From: Terriglobus saanensis SP1PR4
Lineage (GTDB): Bacteria; Acidobacteriota; Terriglobia; Terriglobales; Acidobacteriaceae
Direction: 5' to 3'
Assembly (NCBI RefSeq): GCF_000179915.2
Contig: NC_014963.1
Span: forward strand, 3,782,001 to 3,846,000
DNA: 64,000 nt
Below are positions 47,393 to 57,515 of the stretch, piece by piece. Under the pieces are notes generated by a model, which had not been told where the DNA came from, did not search any database, and was given only the letters and a program-made list of their open reading frames with translations. A program made the position numbers and the translations under genes. Each line of letters begins with the position of its first letter. Position 1 is the first letter of the stretch.

Positions 47393-50248
47393 CTAAGCGA
47401 CAGCTTCGACCAGGGGACGCGTTTTCTCCGGATCGGGTCGTGCCAGAGGAGTCGCCTCTTTCGCAGGAGCTGTCTCCACGGCGACGCCCGTGTCCTTCTC
47501 AAACGTGCATTCGACCACCGGAGTTGTGACTTCCTCTGCACCCTTTTTCTTGCGGCGCTTGGGAAGTGCTTCCGTATTGTTCGGGCAGACAAGGTGGATG
47601 GTTCCCTCTTTCGCCACCTCAAGCAGGTAGCTCGAGTTGCACTTCGGGCATGGGCCGGATACCAGCTTCTGGTTCGAGGTGAAGTCGCACTTCGGGTAAT
47701 TGGTGCAACCGTAGAAGTAGTTGCCCGTGCGCGCCTTACGCTCGGCAATCGCACCACCGTCCTTGGGGCAGGGCACGTCGAGAAGCACCTGCTTCACGTA
47801 TTTGCACTTCGGATAGCCGGAGCAGGAGACGAACTCGCCATAGGCGCCGGTGCGTTTCACCAGCTCCATGCCGCAGAGCGGGCAAGGTTCGCCAGTAGGC
47901 TCTGGCGGTTTCTGCTGCACCTTCTGGTTCAGGCGACGAACCGTCTTGCACGGCGGATCCGCGTTGTAGTCCTGGCAGGCCATGAAGGGTCCCCATGGAC
48001 CGTTCTTGAGGACCATCTGCTTGCCGCAGTTGTCGCAGTACTCTTCTTCCTCTTCCGTGCCCTGGGCATCGCCCGCGGCGAGGTCCGGCTTGTCCGCATA
48101 GTTCTCTTTCGTGAAGTCGCAGGAGACGGGATCGGCAACGATCTTCTTGCCGCGTTCCGCCGCCAATTTCAGAGCGGCAGTCAGCTCCTTGGCATCGTGA
48201 ACTTCTTCAGAGAAAGCCTCCGCGTCATCCACCATTCCCTTGATGGCGAAGGGGAACTTGAACTTGGCCGTGATCTTCGTTGCGACAGCCTTCGCGTCCT
48301 TTTTGTAACCGGAAACGGCAATCGTCATCGGCTTAATCTTGGAGTAGTTCGAGCAGGCATAGAAGCTGCCGAACTTGCCCCAGCGCAGGATCAGGGGCGA
48401 GCCGCACTTTTCGCACTTCTCGTCCGTGGGTTTCTCCCAGCGCTTGATCTCCTCCATCTCCTCCGAGGCGATTTTGATCTCGTCCGTCAGATGGGTGTAG
48501 AAGCCGTCCAGCAGGCTGGTCCACTTCTCTTCCCCGCTTTCGACGAGATCGAGCTCGTCTTCGAGCTTGGCCGTGTACGCCATGTCGAAGATGTAGGGGA
48601 AGTTCTTCACCAGAAGGCTCGTGACCACCATGCCGATCTCCGTCGGGATGAACTTCTTGGAGATCTTCTTCACATAGTCGCGTTCCTGGATCGTATTAAT
48701 GATGGAGGCATAAGTCGATGGACGGCCGATGCCGCGCTCTTCCAGCTCCTTCACCAGCGAGGCTTCGTTGAAGCGTGGCGGCGGCTCGGTAAACTTCTGC
48801 TCCGTCACAATGTCGACCAAGTCCAGAGCCTGTCCCGCCTTGAGCGCGGGGAGAGACTTGTCCTCGTCCTCCTCACCTTCGCCGGGGTTCTCCGTCTTCA
48901 TCGCGTCGGCGGTCTTCTGCACCATGGCGTCGGACTTCGCCGGTTCGGCGACCTTCAAAAATCCGTCGAACTTCAGAACAGATCCGGTCACGCGCAGGTT
49001 GTAGGTACGGTCGGCCTTGGCTTCGATCTCGACCGCAGTCTGGTCGTAGACGGCAGCCGTCATCTGGCTGGCGACGAAGCGCTGCCAGATTAGGCGATAG
49101 AGCCGGTACTGCTCGTCCGAGAGGAACTTCTTGATCTTCTCCGGAGTCATCGCCACATGCGTCGGGCGAATGGCTTCGTGGGCGTCTTGCGCATCTTTTT
49201 TGCCCTTGAAGCTGTTGGGCTTCTCTGGCAGATACTTCTCGCCCAGGCTTTTGATGTACGTCCGTGCTTCGCTGATCGCCTCGGGCGAAACACGCGTCGA
49301 ATCGGTACGCATGTAGGTGATCAAACCCACCGTGCCTTCCGGCCCGAGCTCGATGCCTTCATACAAGCGCTGTGCCACACCCATCGTCCGGCGCACGTTG
49401 AAACCAAGCCGGTTGGCCGCGTCCTGCTGCAGGCGCGAGGTGCTGTAGGGAGCCGGGGCGTTCCTGCGGCGTTCTTTCGCTTCCACGCTGGCGACAGTCC
49501 ACTTCGCTTTTTCCAGTTGAGCAACGGCGTTCTTAGTGGTCGATTCGTCGGCAAAAGCGGGAGCGCCGACGGTCTCTACCGAGATCCGCTGTCCATCCAC
49601 GGCGTAGAGCCGAGCCGTGAAGTTCTGCTTGTTTCCCGAAGGGCGCAGGTTCGCGTCCACGGGCCAGTACTCCACGGGGTTGAAGGCCTTGATCTCGTTT
49701 TCGCGGTCCACGATCAAACGCAAGGCCACCGTCTGCACACGTCCGGCGGAGAGACCACGGCGGACCTTGTCCCAGAGCAGCGGAGAGATCTCGTAGCCCA
49801 CCAGGCGGTCCAGAACGCGGCGTGTTTGCTGCGCGTCCACCAGGTTGGCATCGACCTTGCGGGCGTGGGTGAAGGCTTCGATAACGGCCTTCTTGGTGAT
49901 CTCATTAAAGGTGACGCGCTGGATCGTGGACTTGCCCTTCAGCGAGCCCGTCAGCTGCATCTCCAGATGCGCGGCAATGGCTTCGCCTTCGCGATCGGGA
50001 TCGGGCGCCAGAAAGACAGCGTCAGCCTTGGCGGCCAGCTTCTTGAGCTTCTCGACGAGCTTTTCCTTACCCGGAGAAATGATGAGTTGCGGTTCAAACG
50101 TACGCTTCTTCAGCTCGACGCCGATGCCGTTCTTTGGCAGATCCATGATGTGGCCCAGAGAGGCTTCCACAATATAGTCACTGCCGAGATATTTATTGAT
50201 CGTCTTGGCCTTTGCAGGCGACTCCACGATCACAAGATTTTTTGCCAT
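47393..50248 (-). CDS. topA: DNA topoisomerase I
   Basis: A 951-aa type IA topoisomerase that relaxes negative supercoils. The N-terminal TOPRIM domain has IVESPAKAKTINKYLG and APDPDREGEAIAAH, and the active-site Tyr lies in GLITYMRTDSTR. At least four C-terminal zinc ribbons follow: CEKCGSPLILRWGKFGSFYAC, CDNCGKQMV, CPLCGMELV and CPKDGG, then CPKCNSSY. A Lys/Ala-rich tail follows. It lies in the order dprA-topA, as in many bacteria. Confidence 0.96.
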   Translation of the reverse strand: MAKNLVIVESPAKAKTINKYLGSDYIVEASLGHIMDLPKNGIGVELKKRTFEPQLIISPGKEKLVEKLKKLAAKADAVFLAPDPDREGEAIAAHLEMQLTGSLKGKSTIQRVTFNEITKKAVIEAFTHARKVDANLVDAQQTRRVLDRLVGYEISPLLWDKVRRGLSAGRVQTVALRLIVDRENEIKAFNPVEYWPVDANLRPSGNKQNFTARLYAVDGQRISVETVGAPAFADESTTKNAVAQLEKAKWTVASVEAKERRRNAPAPYSTSRLQQDAANRLGFNVRRTMGVAQRLYEGIELGPEGTVGLITYMRTDSTRVSPEAISEARTYIKSLGEKYLPEKPNSFKGKKDAQDAHEAIRPTHVAMTPEKIKKFLSDEQYRLYRLIWQRFVASQMTAAVYDQTAVEIEAKADRTYNLRVTGSVLKFDGFLKVAEPAKSDAMVQKTADAMKTENPGEGEEDEDKSLPALKAGQALDLVDIVTEQKFTEPPPRFNEASLVKELEERGIGRPSTYASIINTIQERDYVKKISKKFIPTEIGMVVTSLLVKNFPYIFDMAYTAKLEDELDLVESGEEKWTSLLDGFYTHLTDEIKIASEEMEEIKRWEKPTDEKCEKCGSPLILRWGKFGSFYACSNYSKIKPMTIAVSGYKKDAKAVATKITAKFKFPFAIKGMVDDAEAFSEEVHDAKELTAALKLAAERGKKIVADPVSCDFTKENYADKPDLAAGDAQGTEEEEEYCDNCGKQMVLKNGPWGPFMACQDYNADPPCKTVRRLNQKVQQKPPEPTGEPCPLCGMELVKRTGAYGEFVSCSGYPKCKYVKQVLLDVPCPKDGGAIAERKARTGNYFYGCTNYPKCDFTSNQKLVSGPCPKCNSSYLLEVAKEGTIHLVCPNNTEALPKRRKKKGAEEVTTPVVECTFEKDTGVAVETAPAKEATPLARPDPEKTRPLVEAVA

Positions 50249-50425
50249 TTTGCCACTTCTTTCTAACTACTCCCGCCATCGGGCGGACAACCGCATTCTG
50301 AGCCATTGTCTCCGTGAACCTAACACGGTTTCCTGTTGGCCGTCATTTCTGTCCTGCAAGTCACAGTTGCAGTATTCGACCCCATAAACAACAAAAGGTT
50401 TCTTAATGCCTTCCTCGGAAGGTCT

Positions 50426-51658
50426 CTAAAAGGTCCGCAGATAATTTTTCCCGGGGATCTGCCGCACCTTGCCAGCAAGCTCCAACTCGAACAAAGCATT
50501 GAAGATTTCCGCCGAAGGGAGAATCCCCTCCAGGCTCTCGATCAGCAGATCGAGCTGGATGCTCTCATCCATCCGCAGCAGATCGTAGACCTTCTGTTCT
50601 GCTGTGGACAGGGCCAAACCATTGCCCTGCTCCGGAAATAGAGATGCGGTACCCCCGGCTTTCGATTCAGACCCGCCCCCTACCCTGCCTTCCAGCTCCA
50701 CACGGACCTGGCTCGGAAGCTCCTCCCAGACATCTTCCCACGTCGCTGTGAGCTTAGCTCCCTGTTTGATGAGGGTGTTCGGTCCCCAGGCGTTTTTGTT
50801 GGTCACGTTTCCAGGTACGGCGTAGACGTCGCGGTTCTGCTCCAACGCGCAACGTGCGGTGATCCGCGTGCCGGAGTGTTCGGCGGCCTCCACGACGAGA
50901 ACTCCCACGGACATTCCCGAAAGGATCCGGTTGCGGATGGGGAAGTTCTGCGGCGCGGGAAAGGTCCCGAGGGGATATTCGCTCACAATGGCGCCGCCGC
51001 CCTGCAGAATCTCCTCTGCCAGACGCTTGTTCTCCTTGGGGTAGATGACGTCGATGCCCGTTCCCCAGACGGCAACGGTCTTCCCATTAGCTTCTAACGC
51101 TCCCTTGTGGGCATAGGTGTCCACGCCGCGCGCCATGCCGCTGAAGATCGCCATGCCACGGTTGGCGAGGTCACGCGAGAGCATCTGCGCCATCCCGGCA
51201 CCGTAGGGCGAAGGTTGCCTTGTGCCCACAACGGCGATCCCGGCGTAGGCAAGCAGACGGATATCTCCCCGATGCCAAAGCACTGCCGGAGGATCGTAGA
51301 TCTCGCGCAGCCGCTCCGGATACGCGATGTCGTCGTACGTGATGAAGTCTGCTCCCGCCTGGGAGATGCGTTCGATCTCTTCTTCGGCTACGGTCTTCGC
51401 TTTGCCGTCCGCGATGTAACCCGCCGAACTTCCGGGCATGCCCAAACCTTCAAGCTGGGTGAGGTCTGCACGCAAGAGATCGCTCGGCTGGCGCAGACGA
51501 GACATCGCGCGCAACGCACGGGCCTGTCCGATGCCAGGGGTCAGGATGAGCGCCATCCAGGCCAGTCGATCTTCGGATTTTTGGGGGCCCTGCCTGTTTC
51601 GTACTGCTTTACTTTCCGTAACGGTGTTGCTCTCTGCCACACTGGAACTCTGCTGCAT
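50426..51658 (-). CDS. dprA: DNA processing protein DprA
   Basis: A 410-aa protein that loads RecA onto incoming single-stranded DNA during transformation. An N-terminal SAM-like region (WMALILTPGIGQARALRAM) precedes a Rossmann DNA-binding domain with VVGTRQPSPYGAGMA, IFSGMARGVDTYAHKGAL, FPIRNRILSGMS, VVEAAEHSGTRITA and AVPGNVTN. A C-terminal winged helix follows (about 330-410). The start is at the ATG with AGAGGAA upstream. Length is slightly over the usual 360-390. Confidence 0.94.
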   Translation of the reverse strand: MQQSSSVAESNTVTESKAVRNRQGPQKSEDRLAWMALILTPGIGQARALRAMSRLRQPSDLLRADLTQLEGLGMPGSSAGYIADGKAKTVAEEEIERISQAGADFITYDDIAYPERLREIYDPPAVLWHRGDIRLLAYAGIAVVGTRQPSPYGAGMAQMLSRDLANRGMAIFSGMARGVDTYAHKGALEANGKTVAVWGTGIDVIYPKENKRLAEEILQGGGAIVSEYPLGTFPAPQNFPIRNRILSGMSVGVLVVEAAEHSGTRITARCALEQNRDVYAVPGNVTNKNAWGPNTLIKQGAKLTATWEDVWEELPSQVRVELEGRVGGGSESKAGGTASLFPEQGNGLALSTAEQKVYDLLRMDESIQLDLLIESLEGILPSAEIFNALFELELAGKVRQIPGKNYLRTF

Positions 51659-51778
51659 CGTGCGTTTCCTCTCGCTGGATGGGTGGGCGAATGAAGACGT
51701 TATACAACAGAAGTAAGACAATTCCGGACACATCCGAGTCAACCTTTCCTCCCAACGCGTCTGTAACCAAGAGTTCCC

Positions 51779-52462
51779 ATGCAAAATCTCCTCTCCAGCC
51801 ACGCCGCTCTTGCTGTCTTCGCCTTCGCGGGACGCAGCACGTTCATGGCGGATTTCTTCAAGCTGGGGGCGATCGGTCTCTTTCTTTTATCCGTTGTAGA
51901 CGCCTCTTTTGTTCCACTTCCTCTGCCCGGTGCAAGCGATCTGCTCATCGCTCTTTTGGCGGCACGCCAGCATGCGTGGCTCATCCTCACGCTGGCGGCT
52001 ACGGCCGGTTCCGTTTTGGGAGGGGCCGCGTGTTACTACGTAGGCTCTCTCGGCGGCGTCCACATGCTGGAGAAGCGCGTTCCAGCCCGGTACTTCGGGC
52101 GCATCACGCATTGGGTGGAGAAGAATGCCTTCCTGGCGGTGGCTGTTCCGGCGATTCTGCCCCCGCCCTTTCCCCTGATTCCGTTTGTGCTGGCGGCTGG
52201 AGCGCTCAAGATGCCGAAGCGCAAGTTCTTCATGGCCTTTACAATTTCGCGCGCTCTGCGGCACGGCCTCTTCGCGTGGCTGGGCCTGCATTATGCGAAC
52301 AAGTTGAAGTTTGTCTGGACGCTCTTTGAGAGCCGATGGGCCGCAGTGGTCCTGATCGTTTTCTGGATCGCCATCATCGCGGCAGTCGTCTACGGGATTT
52401 GGAGCCTGGTTCGCACCACCCGTGCGAACCGCTCCAATACCCGGCAGCCTGAGCCCGCCTAA
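51779..52462 (+). CDS. DedA/SNARE-associated family membrane protein
   Basis: A 227-aa protein with four to five hydrophobic segments. LSVVDASFVPLPLPGASDLL, ATAGSVLGGAACYYVGSLGG and VPAILPPPFPLIPFVLAAGAL are typical of the DedA/YqjA fold that flips lipids such as undecaprenyl phosphate or phosphatidylethanolamine. A second in-frame ATG at 51845 is possible. It is divergent from dprA. Confidence 0.8.
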   Translation: MQNLLSSHAALAVFAFAGRSTFMADFFKLGAIGLFLLSVVDASFVPLPLPGASDLLIALLAARQHAWLILTLAATAGSVLGGAACYYVGSLGGVHMLEKRVPARYFGRITHWVEKNAFLAVAVPAILPPPFPLIPFVLAAGALKMPKRKFFMAFTISRALRHGLFAWLGLHYANKLKFVWTLFESRWAAVVLIVFWIAIIAAVVYGIWSLVRTTRANRSNTRQPEPA

Positions 52463-52465
52463 GCT

Positions 52466-53482
52466 CTAGAACTCCCACTGCAAAAGCGTCGCGCCGACGG
52501 TGAAGCCCGCGCCGACACTGGCCAGAAGCACAAGTCCACCCTTCTTCAGGCGACCTTCCTCCAACGCCGTTCCAATCGCAAGCGGGATCGTTGCAGCCGT
52601 AGTGTTTCCGTAGCGATCGATGTTGATAATGACCGAATCCACCGGCATTCCCAACCGTTCCGCAGTCGACAGGATGATGCGTTTGTTCGCCTGATGCGGG
52701 ATGAAACAGGCGAGTTCCGATCCCTCGATGCCGTTGCGTTCAAGGATCTTCTCCGCGGCCTCTGCCATCTTGCGGACGGCAAACTTGTATACCGCCTGTC
52801 CATCCTGATGGATGTAGTGCATGCGCTTATCCAGCGTCTCCTGACTGGTGGGATGCAAACTGCCGCCGCCGAGCATGTTGAGGCTGGCTCCGCCGGAACC
52901 GTCTACCTCGTGCCAGAAATCCACGAGACCGACTTCATCGCCTTCACACGGCTCCAGCAGCACGCAACCTGCACCATCGCCGAACAAAATGCAGGTGGAT
53001 CGGTCGGTGTAATCGATGATCGAACTCATGACGTCGGCGCCGATTACCAGTACCTTCTTATGTGCTCCACTCTCCACGAACTTAGCACCCACCTGAAGCG
53101 CGTAGACAAATCCGGAACAGGCTGCGGAGAGATCGAACCCCCAGGCATGCGGCGCACCGAGTTTGTTCTGTACAAGGCAGGCGGTAGCTGGAAAGGTCAT
53201 ATCCGGCGTTACCGTCGCGACGAGGATCGCGTCGATCTCACTCGCATCGATGCCGCGCATCGCCAGGCATCGCTTGGCCGCCTCTACCGCGAGATCGCTG
53301 GTCGCCACGCCCGGATCCACGATATGACGCTCGCGGATACCGGTCCTCTCCTGGATCCACTGGTCGTTTGTGTCCACCATCTTTTCCAGATCGGCGTTGG
53401 TCAGCAACTTAGGCGGAACATACGTTCCCACGGCGGAGATCTTTGCGCGCACCGGAACGCGCACCTTCAAGGTCAAGCTCAC
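52466..53482 (-). CDS. fabH: beta-ketoacyl-ACP synthase III
   Basis: A 338-aa initiating condensing enzyme of fatty-acid synthesis. The catalytic triad is Cys in [12 protein letters not shown], His in [10 protein letters not shown] and Asn in [27 protein letters not shown] and [10 protein letters not shown] are typical. GGAGG lies eight bases before a GTG at 53482, so that start is preferred over the in-frame ATG at 53497. The SRP RNA gene lies just upstream on the same strand. Confidence 0.93.
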   Translation of the reverse strand: MSLTLKVRVPVRAKISAVGTYVPPKLLTNADLEKMVDTNDQWIQERTGIRERHIVDPGVATSDLAVEAAKRCLAMRGIDASEIDAILVATVTPDMTFPATACLVQNKLGAPHAWGFDLSAACSGFVYALQVGAKFVESGAHKKVLVIGADVMSSIIDYTDRSTCILFGDGAGCVLLEPCEGDEVGLVDFWHEVDGSGGASLNMLGGGSLHPTSQETLDKRMHYIHQDGQAVYKFAVRKMAEAAEKILERNGIEGSELACFIPHQANKRIILSTAERLGMPVDSVIINIDRYGNTTAATIPLAIGTALEEGRLKKGGLVLLASVGAGFTVGATLLQWEF

Positions 53483-53589
53483 TCTTTGGTCCTCCATGGC
53501 TTTGTTGGCCACAAGGACAAGAATACCGGAGTCGCGAACCAGCGCGGACTTGCATGCCGTGGAAAGAGTTTTGAGTGGGGAGAAAGTAA

Positions 53590-53693
53590 AAGCACCGGGC
53601 GACCTACTGCGCACGCACTAGCCCGTTACCGTTGCTTCCTTCCGGACCTGGCGGGGTTGGCGGGATTACGTCGCGTAGGGCCCGGCACTGCTT
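53590..53693 (-). ncRNA. ffs: signal recognition particle RNA (4.5S-type)
   Basis: On the minus strand the core CAGGTCCGGAAGGAAGCA is the conserved SRP RNA apical loop that binds Ffh. Flanking stems close the hairpin: the 5' end GTGCCGGGC pairs with the 3' end GCCCGGTGC. A T-rich tail (TTTTACTTT) follows. Ends are approximate. It is the small bacterial form without an Alu domain. Confidence 0.93.
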
Positions 53694-53839
53694 TATCGTA
53701 CCATCGCTCGCCGGAACCCAAAACCTACTCCGTCTCGGTCCAAAATATAACGTCCAGCAAAATATCGTTTTATATATATTCCTGTTTTATGAAATAAGTT
53801 GGCATCCTCTCGTGTTTTTTGTCACCAGAGGAGTTCTTT

Positions 53840-55099
53840 ATGACCACCTTTGCTCGTATTTCCATCCCCGCCCCCTTCCACAAATCAACCCGAACGAAGC
53901 TCTTTCCCTTGGCTCTTGTCGTCGGAGTAATGCTTGGCGCCATCGCCTTCCCTTGCCAGGCGGCAACGCCGAACCAGGTGCTGGTCATCATCAACAATTC
54001 AAGCCCAACTTCGAGGGCGATCGGCATGCAGTATGCCCAGAAACGAGGCGTGACTGATGTACTGCGTGTTCAGTGCATTGACTCTTCTCGGAGCCAGGAC
54101 AACGAAACGATCGGTTTCGCCGAATATCAGCAACAGATTGAAACTCCCATTCGTGCCTACCTGCAGACGCATACCCAGATCAACTTCATCGTGACAACCA
54201 GAGGTGTCCCGATCCGCGTCTCTGGCGGGCAGACAGGCGAGGCATTTAGTGGAACGACGGAAACTTCGCTGGACAGCACACTTGCCGCGCTGGACTACGA
54301 TAAGCTGGCTGGCGCCGAACTCATTACTTTCAACGATCCAGCTGGTTTCGCCGTCGGAACCGCCTGGAAAAATCGTTATTGGAATGCAAATGAGCCTTTC
54401 ACGCATGCGAAATTTGGCGGCTACCTTGTCACCCGTCTGGATGGCTACACTCTTCCAGATGCGGAGGCATTGACCACTCATTCGTTGGCAGCGGAAAAAG
54501 GACTCAAGCCGGGTAAGTTCCTGTTGGACGTTCAGCCGGACTTCGTGATCAACGACCCGAACGAACAACCCAGACCTCTTCCAAGCCCAATCATCACGGA
54601 AGAAAGTGCTTTTGCCGACTTTAATGCAGATATGGTGAAGGCTGGTCAGAACCTTATGACGAGGGGCTTTTCAGTGGACCTTGATCTGAATGAGGCCTTC
54701 GTAGGAAACCAAACCAATTTACTTAGTTATTGGTCCTGGGGCAGTAACGACCCCTTTTTCAATCAGGCGGCCTATAACTCTCTGAAATTTACTCCGGGGG
54801 CCATAGGAGATACTGCAGTTTCGACGAGTGCCCGTAGTTTCTTTCCGCAGAGCTTTGGTCAATCCATGATTGCCGACCTTATCCACCAGGGAATCACTGG
54901 AGTGAAGGGTTATACGGATGAGCCATTGCTCCAGGCCATCTCCTCTCCTTCCATCGCCCTGGACCGATACACGAGGGGTTTTACCCTTGCCGAAAGCTTC
55001 TATGCCGCCTCTAATTTTGTGGGGTGGACAGATGTTGTTGTCGGAGATGCGCTCAGCCATCCCTATCCATCACAGCCTGCAACAACGTCCCACAAGTAA
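53840..55099 (+). CDS. TIGR03790-family secreted protein
   Basis: A 419-aa exported protein. The start is at the ATG after GAGGAG; the signal peptide is LFPLALVVGVMLGAIAFPCQA. QVLVIINNSSPTSRAIGMQY, INFIVTTRGVPIRVSG, GYLVTRLDGYTLPDAEAL and SYWSWGSNDP match the TIGR03790 family of predicted envelope proteins of unknown function, common in Acidobacteriota and Planctomycetes. It lies upstream of rimO. Confidence 0.85.
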   Translation: MTTFARISIPAPFHKSTRTKLFPLALVVGVMLGAIAFPCQAATPNQVLVIINNSSPTSRAIGMQYAQKRGVTDVLRVQCIDSSRSQDNETIGFAEYQQQIETPIRAYLQTHTQINFIVTTRGVPIRVSGGQTGEAFSGTTETSLDSTLAALDYDKLAGAELITFNDPAGFAVGTAWKNRYWNANEPFTHAKFGGYLVTRLDGYTLPDAEALTTHSLAAEKGLKPGKFLLDVQPDFVINDPNEQPRPLPSPIITEESAFADFNADMVKAGQNLMTRGFSVDLDLNEAFVGNQTNLLSYWSWGSNDPFFNQAAYNSLKFTPGAIGDTAVSTSARSFFPQSFGQSMIADLIHQGITGVKGYTDEPLLQAISSPSIALDRYTRGFTLAESFYAASNFVGWTDVVVGDALSHPYPSQPATTSHK

Positions 55100-55231
55100 T
55101 AGATCGCCGCTCCACCTCCGATGCTTGCCATCGGAGGTGGAACGATTCTTCCCTATTTTGCTTTTACAGGGACGAGCACGAAGAAATGGCCAAATCAGGG
55201 ATTTCCCACAATTCCCTGTAAACTGGTAGGA

Positions 55232-56803
55232 GTGTCCATTGATCCCAATTCGACCAACGCAGCCGTGCTCGAAGCCCCGTTCAGCGACAAACTCCGCGTA
55301 GGCTTCGTCTCGCTTGGCTGCCCGAAGAACCTCGTCGACTCCGAAGTCATGATGGGCATGCTTCACCACGCGGGCGCGGAGTTGACTCCCGCCGCCTCGG
55401 ACGCCGATGTCATCGTCATCAACACCTGCTCCTTCATTGATTCGGCCAAACAGGAGAGCGTCAATACGATCCTGGAGATGGTGCAGCACAAGGTCGCCAA
55501 CGGCGGACGCGCGCAGAAGATTATCGTGGCCGGATGTCTCGTCGAACGGTATCGCGACGAGATCATGAAGAACATCCCTGAAGTCGACGCGGTCGTCGGC
55601 ACAGGCGAGCTTGACGGCATCCTGGCCGCTGCAGGCATTCATCAGCCGAAGAACGATTCCCCTTTCAATATTCTGAGTGAATCCTCCCTCATCGACCGTG
55701 CACCTTCGGCGGTCCACAAGCACTCTCAAACGGAAGTGAACGAGCAGGCCTCGCGCGCGGAAGGCAACCTCCGCGAACAGCAGGGCCGCTTCTCGCGCAT
55801 GGACTGGGACGGCGCGACTGCTGCGCTTCCCTCCTACCTCTACGACGACGAGACGCCGCGCATCCTCACGACGCCGCGCGCCTCCGCGTACATCAAGATC
55901 GCCGAGGGCTGCGATCATCCCTGCGGTTTCTGCATCATCCCGCAGTTGCGCGGCAAGTTTCGCTCGCGCCGCATCGGTTCCGTTCTTGCGGAAGCAGCAT
56001 CACTTCTGAAGCAGGGCGTTCGCGAGATCACGCTGATCGGCCAGGACACGACCTGCTACGGCGAAGATCTGGGCATGAAGGACGGCCTGGCCACGCTGCT
56101 CGAAGCACTCGCAACCATGAACGTGGAAGGCATCGGCCCCATCAAGTGGCTCCGCTTCCTCTATGCCTATCCGAACAAGGTCACGACGAAGCTGCTCGAA
56201 ACCATCGCGGCGCACGACAATATTTCGAAGTACCTTGATGTTCCCCTGCAGCATGCCGCTGCCGGAACACTCAAGCGGATGAAGCGCGGCGGTTCGGGCG
56301 CGATCTTCCTCAAGATGATCGAGAAGGCTCGCAATATCGTTCCCGGTATCGTGATCCGCACCAGCTTTATCGTCGGCTTCCCCGGTGAGACGGCTGCGGA
56401 GTTCGAGGAACTAGAAAGCTTCATTCAACAGGCCCGCATCGACTGGCTCGGCGTTTTTACTTACTCCGATGAAGAAGGCGCAGCGGCCTTCGATCTGGGT
56501 GAAAAAGTCCCGAAACGGACCATCGAAGCGCGCCGCCGCCGCATCATGCGCACGCAGCAGAAGATCTCTGCCAAGGCGCGCGAGCAGTGGATCGGCAAAC
56601 AGATGGAAGTGCTCGTCGAGGGTGTCTCGGAAGAGACCGACCTTCTCTGGGAGGGCCGCACCATGCTCCACGCCCCCGAAATCGACGGCAAGGTGCTCAT
56701 CAACGACTTCGGCGACCACGAAACTCTGGTTCCCGGCAGCTTTTATCGTTGCGAGATTACCGAAGCTCACGACTACGACGTGGTCGCCCGCATTCTCGAC
56801 TAG
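55232..56803 (+). CDS. rimO: ribosomal protein S12 methylthiotransferase
   Basis: A 523-aa radical-SAM enzyme that methylthiolates Asp of ribosomal protein S12. The MTTase N-terminal domain has VGFVSLGCPKNLVDSEVMMG and NTCSFIDSAKQES. The radical-SAM cluster motif is EGCDHPCGFC, followed by PQLRGKFRSRR, YLDVPLQHA and a C-terminal TRAM domain. About 70 extra residues sit between the two domains, longer than the usual ~440-aa RimO. The start is taken at GTG, as no better codon lies downstream. Confidence 0.92.
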   Translation: MSIDPNSTNAAVLEAPFSDKLRVGFVSLGCPKNLVDSEVMMGMLHHAGAELTPAASDADVIVINTCSFIDSAKQESVNTILEMVQHKVANGGRAQKIIVAGCLVERYRDEIMKNIPEVDAVVGTGELDGILAAAGIHQPKNDSPFNILSESSLIDRAPSAVHKHSQTEVNEQASRAEGNLREQQGRFSRMDWDGATAALPSYLYDDETPRILTTPRASAYIKIAEGCDHPCGFCIIPQLRGKFRSRRIGSVLAEAASLLKQGVREITLIGQDTTCYGEDLGMKDGLATLLEALATMNVEGIGPIKWLRFLYAYPNKVTTKLLETIAAHDNISKYLDVPLQHAAAGTLKRMKRGGSGAIFLKMIEKARNIVPGIVIRTSFIVGFPGETAAEFEELESFIQQARIDWLGVFTYSDEEGAAAFDLGEKVPKRTIEARRRRIMRTQQKISAKAREQWIGKQMEVLVEGVSEETDLLWEGRTMLHAPEIDGKVLINDFGDHETLVPGSFYRCEITEAHDYDVVARILD

Positions 56804-56809
56804 ATAAGA

Positions 56810-56835
56810 AAAAGGCTCCCGGGCGGGAGCCTTTT
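56810..56835 (+). terminator. rimO terminator
   Basis: An 11-bp stem (AAAAGGCTCCC with GGGAGCCTTTT) around GGGC, just past the rimO stop. Confidence 0.85.
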
Positions 56836-56854
56836 CTCTATCTGAAGCAGGAGA

Positions 56855-57172
56855 CTAAGATCCCTGCTTGGCTTGCTCATAACCCTTCTGGAAGTTCGCG
56901 CGATACGCGTCACGTGCTTCTTTCTTCACAGGTGGGTGGACATACAGGTGCGATGCGGTGGCGTCGATCTTGCGCTTTGCCGCCGTATCCATCTTGAGGG
57001 CTTCCTGGCCGTCGTGGAACGCCTGCTCCTGCTCGGGGTTCATCGACATGTTGGCAGCAGGTGCGCTGTTTTGTGCTGTTTGTGCCGAAGCCACCATCGA
57101 GGTGCCGGCGAACATCGCTACTGCGATCAGGGGTGTTACGAATCGAATTGTTTTGTTTGCTGCATGGGTCAT
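56855..57172 (-). CDS. small secreted helical protein
   Basis: A 105-aa protein starting at the ATG after AAAGG. The signal peptide ends in MVASAQ. The mature part is helical and charged (MSMNPEQEQAFHDGQEALKM, VKKEARDAYRANFQKGYEQA), as in small periplasmic or envelope proteins. Function unknown. Confidence 0.65.
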   Translation of the reverse strand: MTHAANKTIRFVTPLIAVAMFAGTSMVASAQTAQNSAPAANMSMNPEQEQAFHDGQEALKMDTAAKRKIDATASHLYVHPPVKKEARDAYRANFQKGYEQAKQGS

Positions 57173-57290
57173 GGTGAAGCCTTTCTGCATGGTGCCGCCA
57201 AAGATAGTACGCCTTCTTGATCGCCAGAAGCAATTCAACCCGCACTCCTATGGAGAGTCGCAGAACACGGATTTATCATCAAAGATTGAA

Positions 57291-57515
57291 ATGGCAACCC
57301 AAAAGACCCTCCACTGCCCGATCTGCCGCAAAGACGTCGCCCTTGACGACCCCAATGTTCCCTTTTGCAGTGACCGATGCCGCGTCATCGACCTGGGGAA
57401 ATGGGCCTCCGGCGAGTACAAGATCACCTCGCCCATCCTCGATCCCGACGTGCTCGCTGATCTGGACAACGCCCAGCTTCGTAAATTGAACGAAGATACG
57501 GACGACGATGATTGA
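57291..57515 (+). CDS. yacG: DNA gyrase inhibitor YacG-like zinc protein
   Basis: A 74-aa protein with a four-cysteine zinc finger: CPICRKDV and CSDRCRVIDLGKW. It matches YacG, a small protein that inhibits gyrase. The acidic tail NEDTDDDD is typical. The stop overlaps the pgpA start by eight bases. Confidence 0.88.
   Translation: MATQKTLHCPICRKDVALDDPNVPFCSDRCRVIDLGKWASGEYKITSPILDPDVLADLDNAQLRKLNEDTDDDD

Noticed and set aside
47594-49093. 499-aa + strand frame
   Set aside because: It is the antisense shadow of topA zinc-ribbon and core regions.
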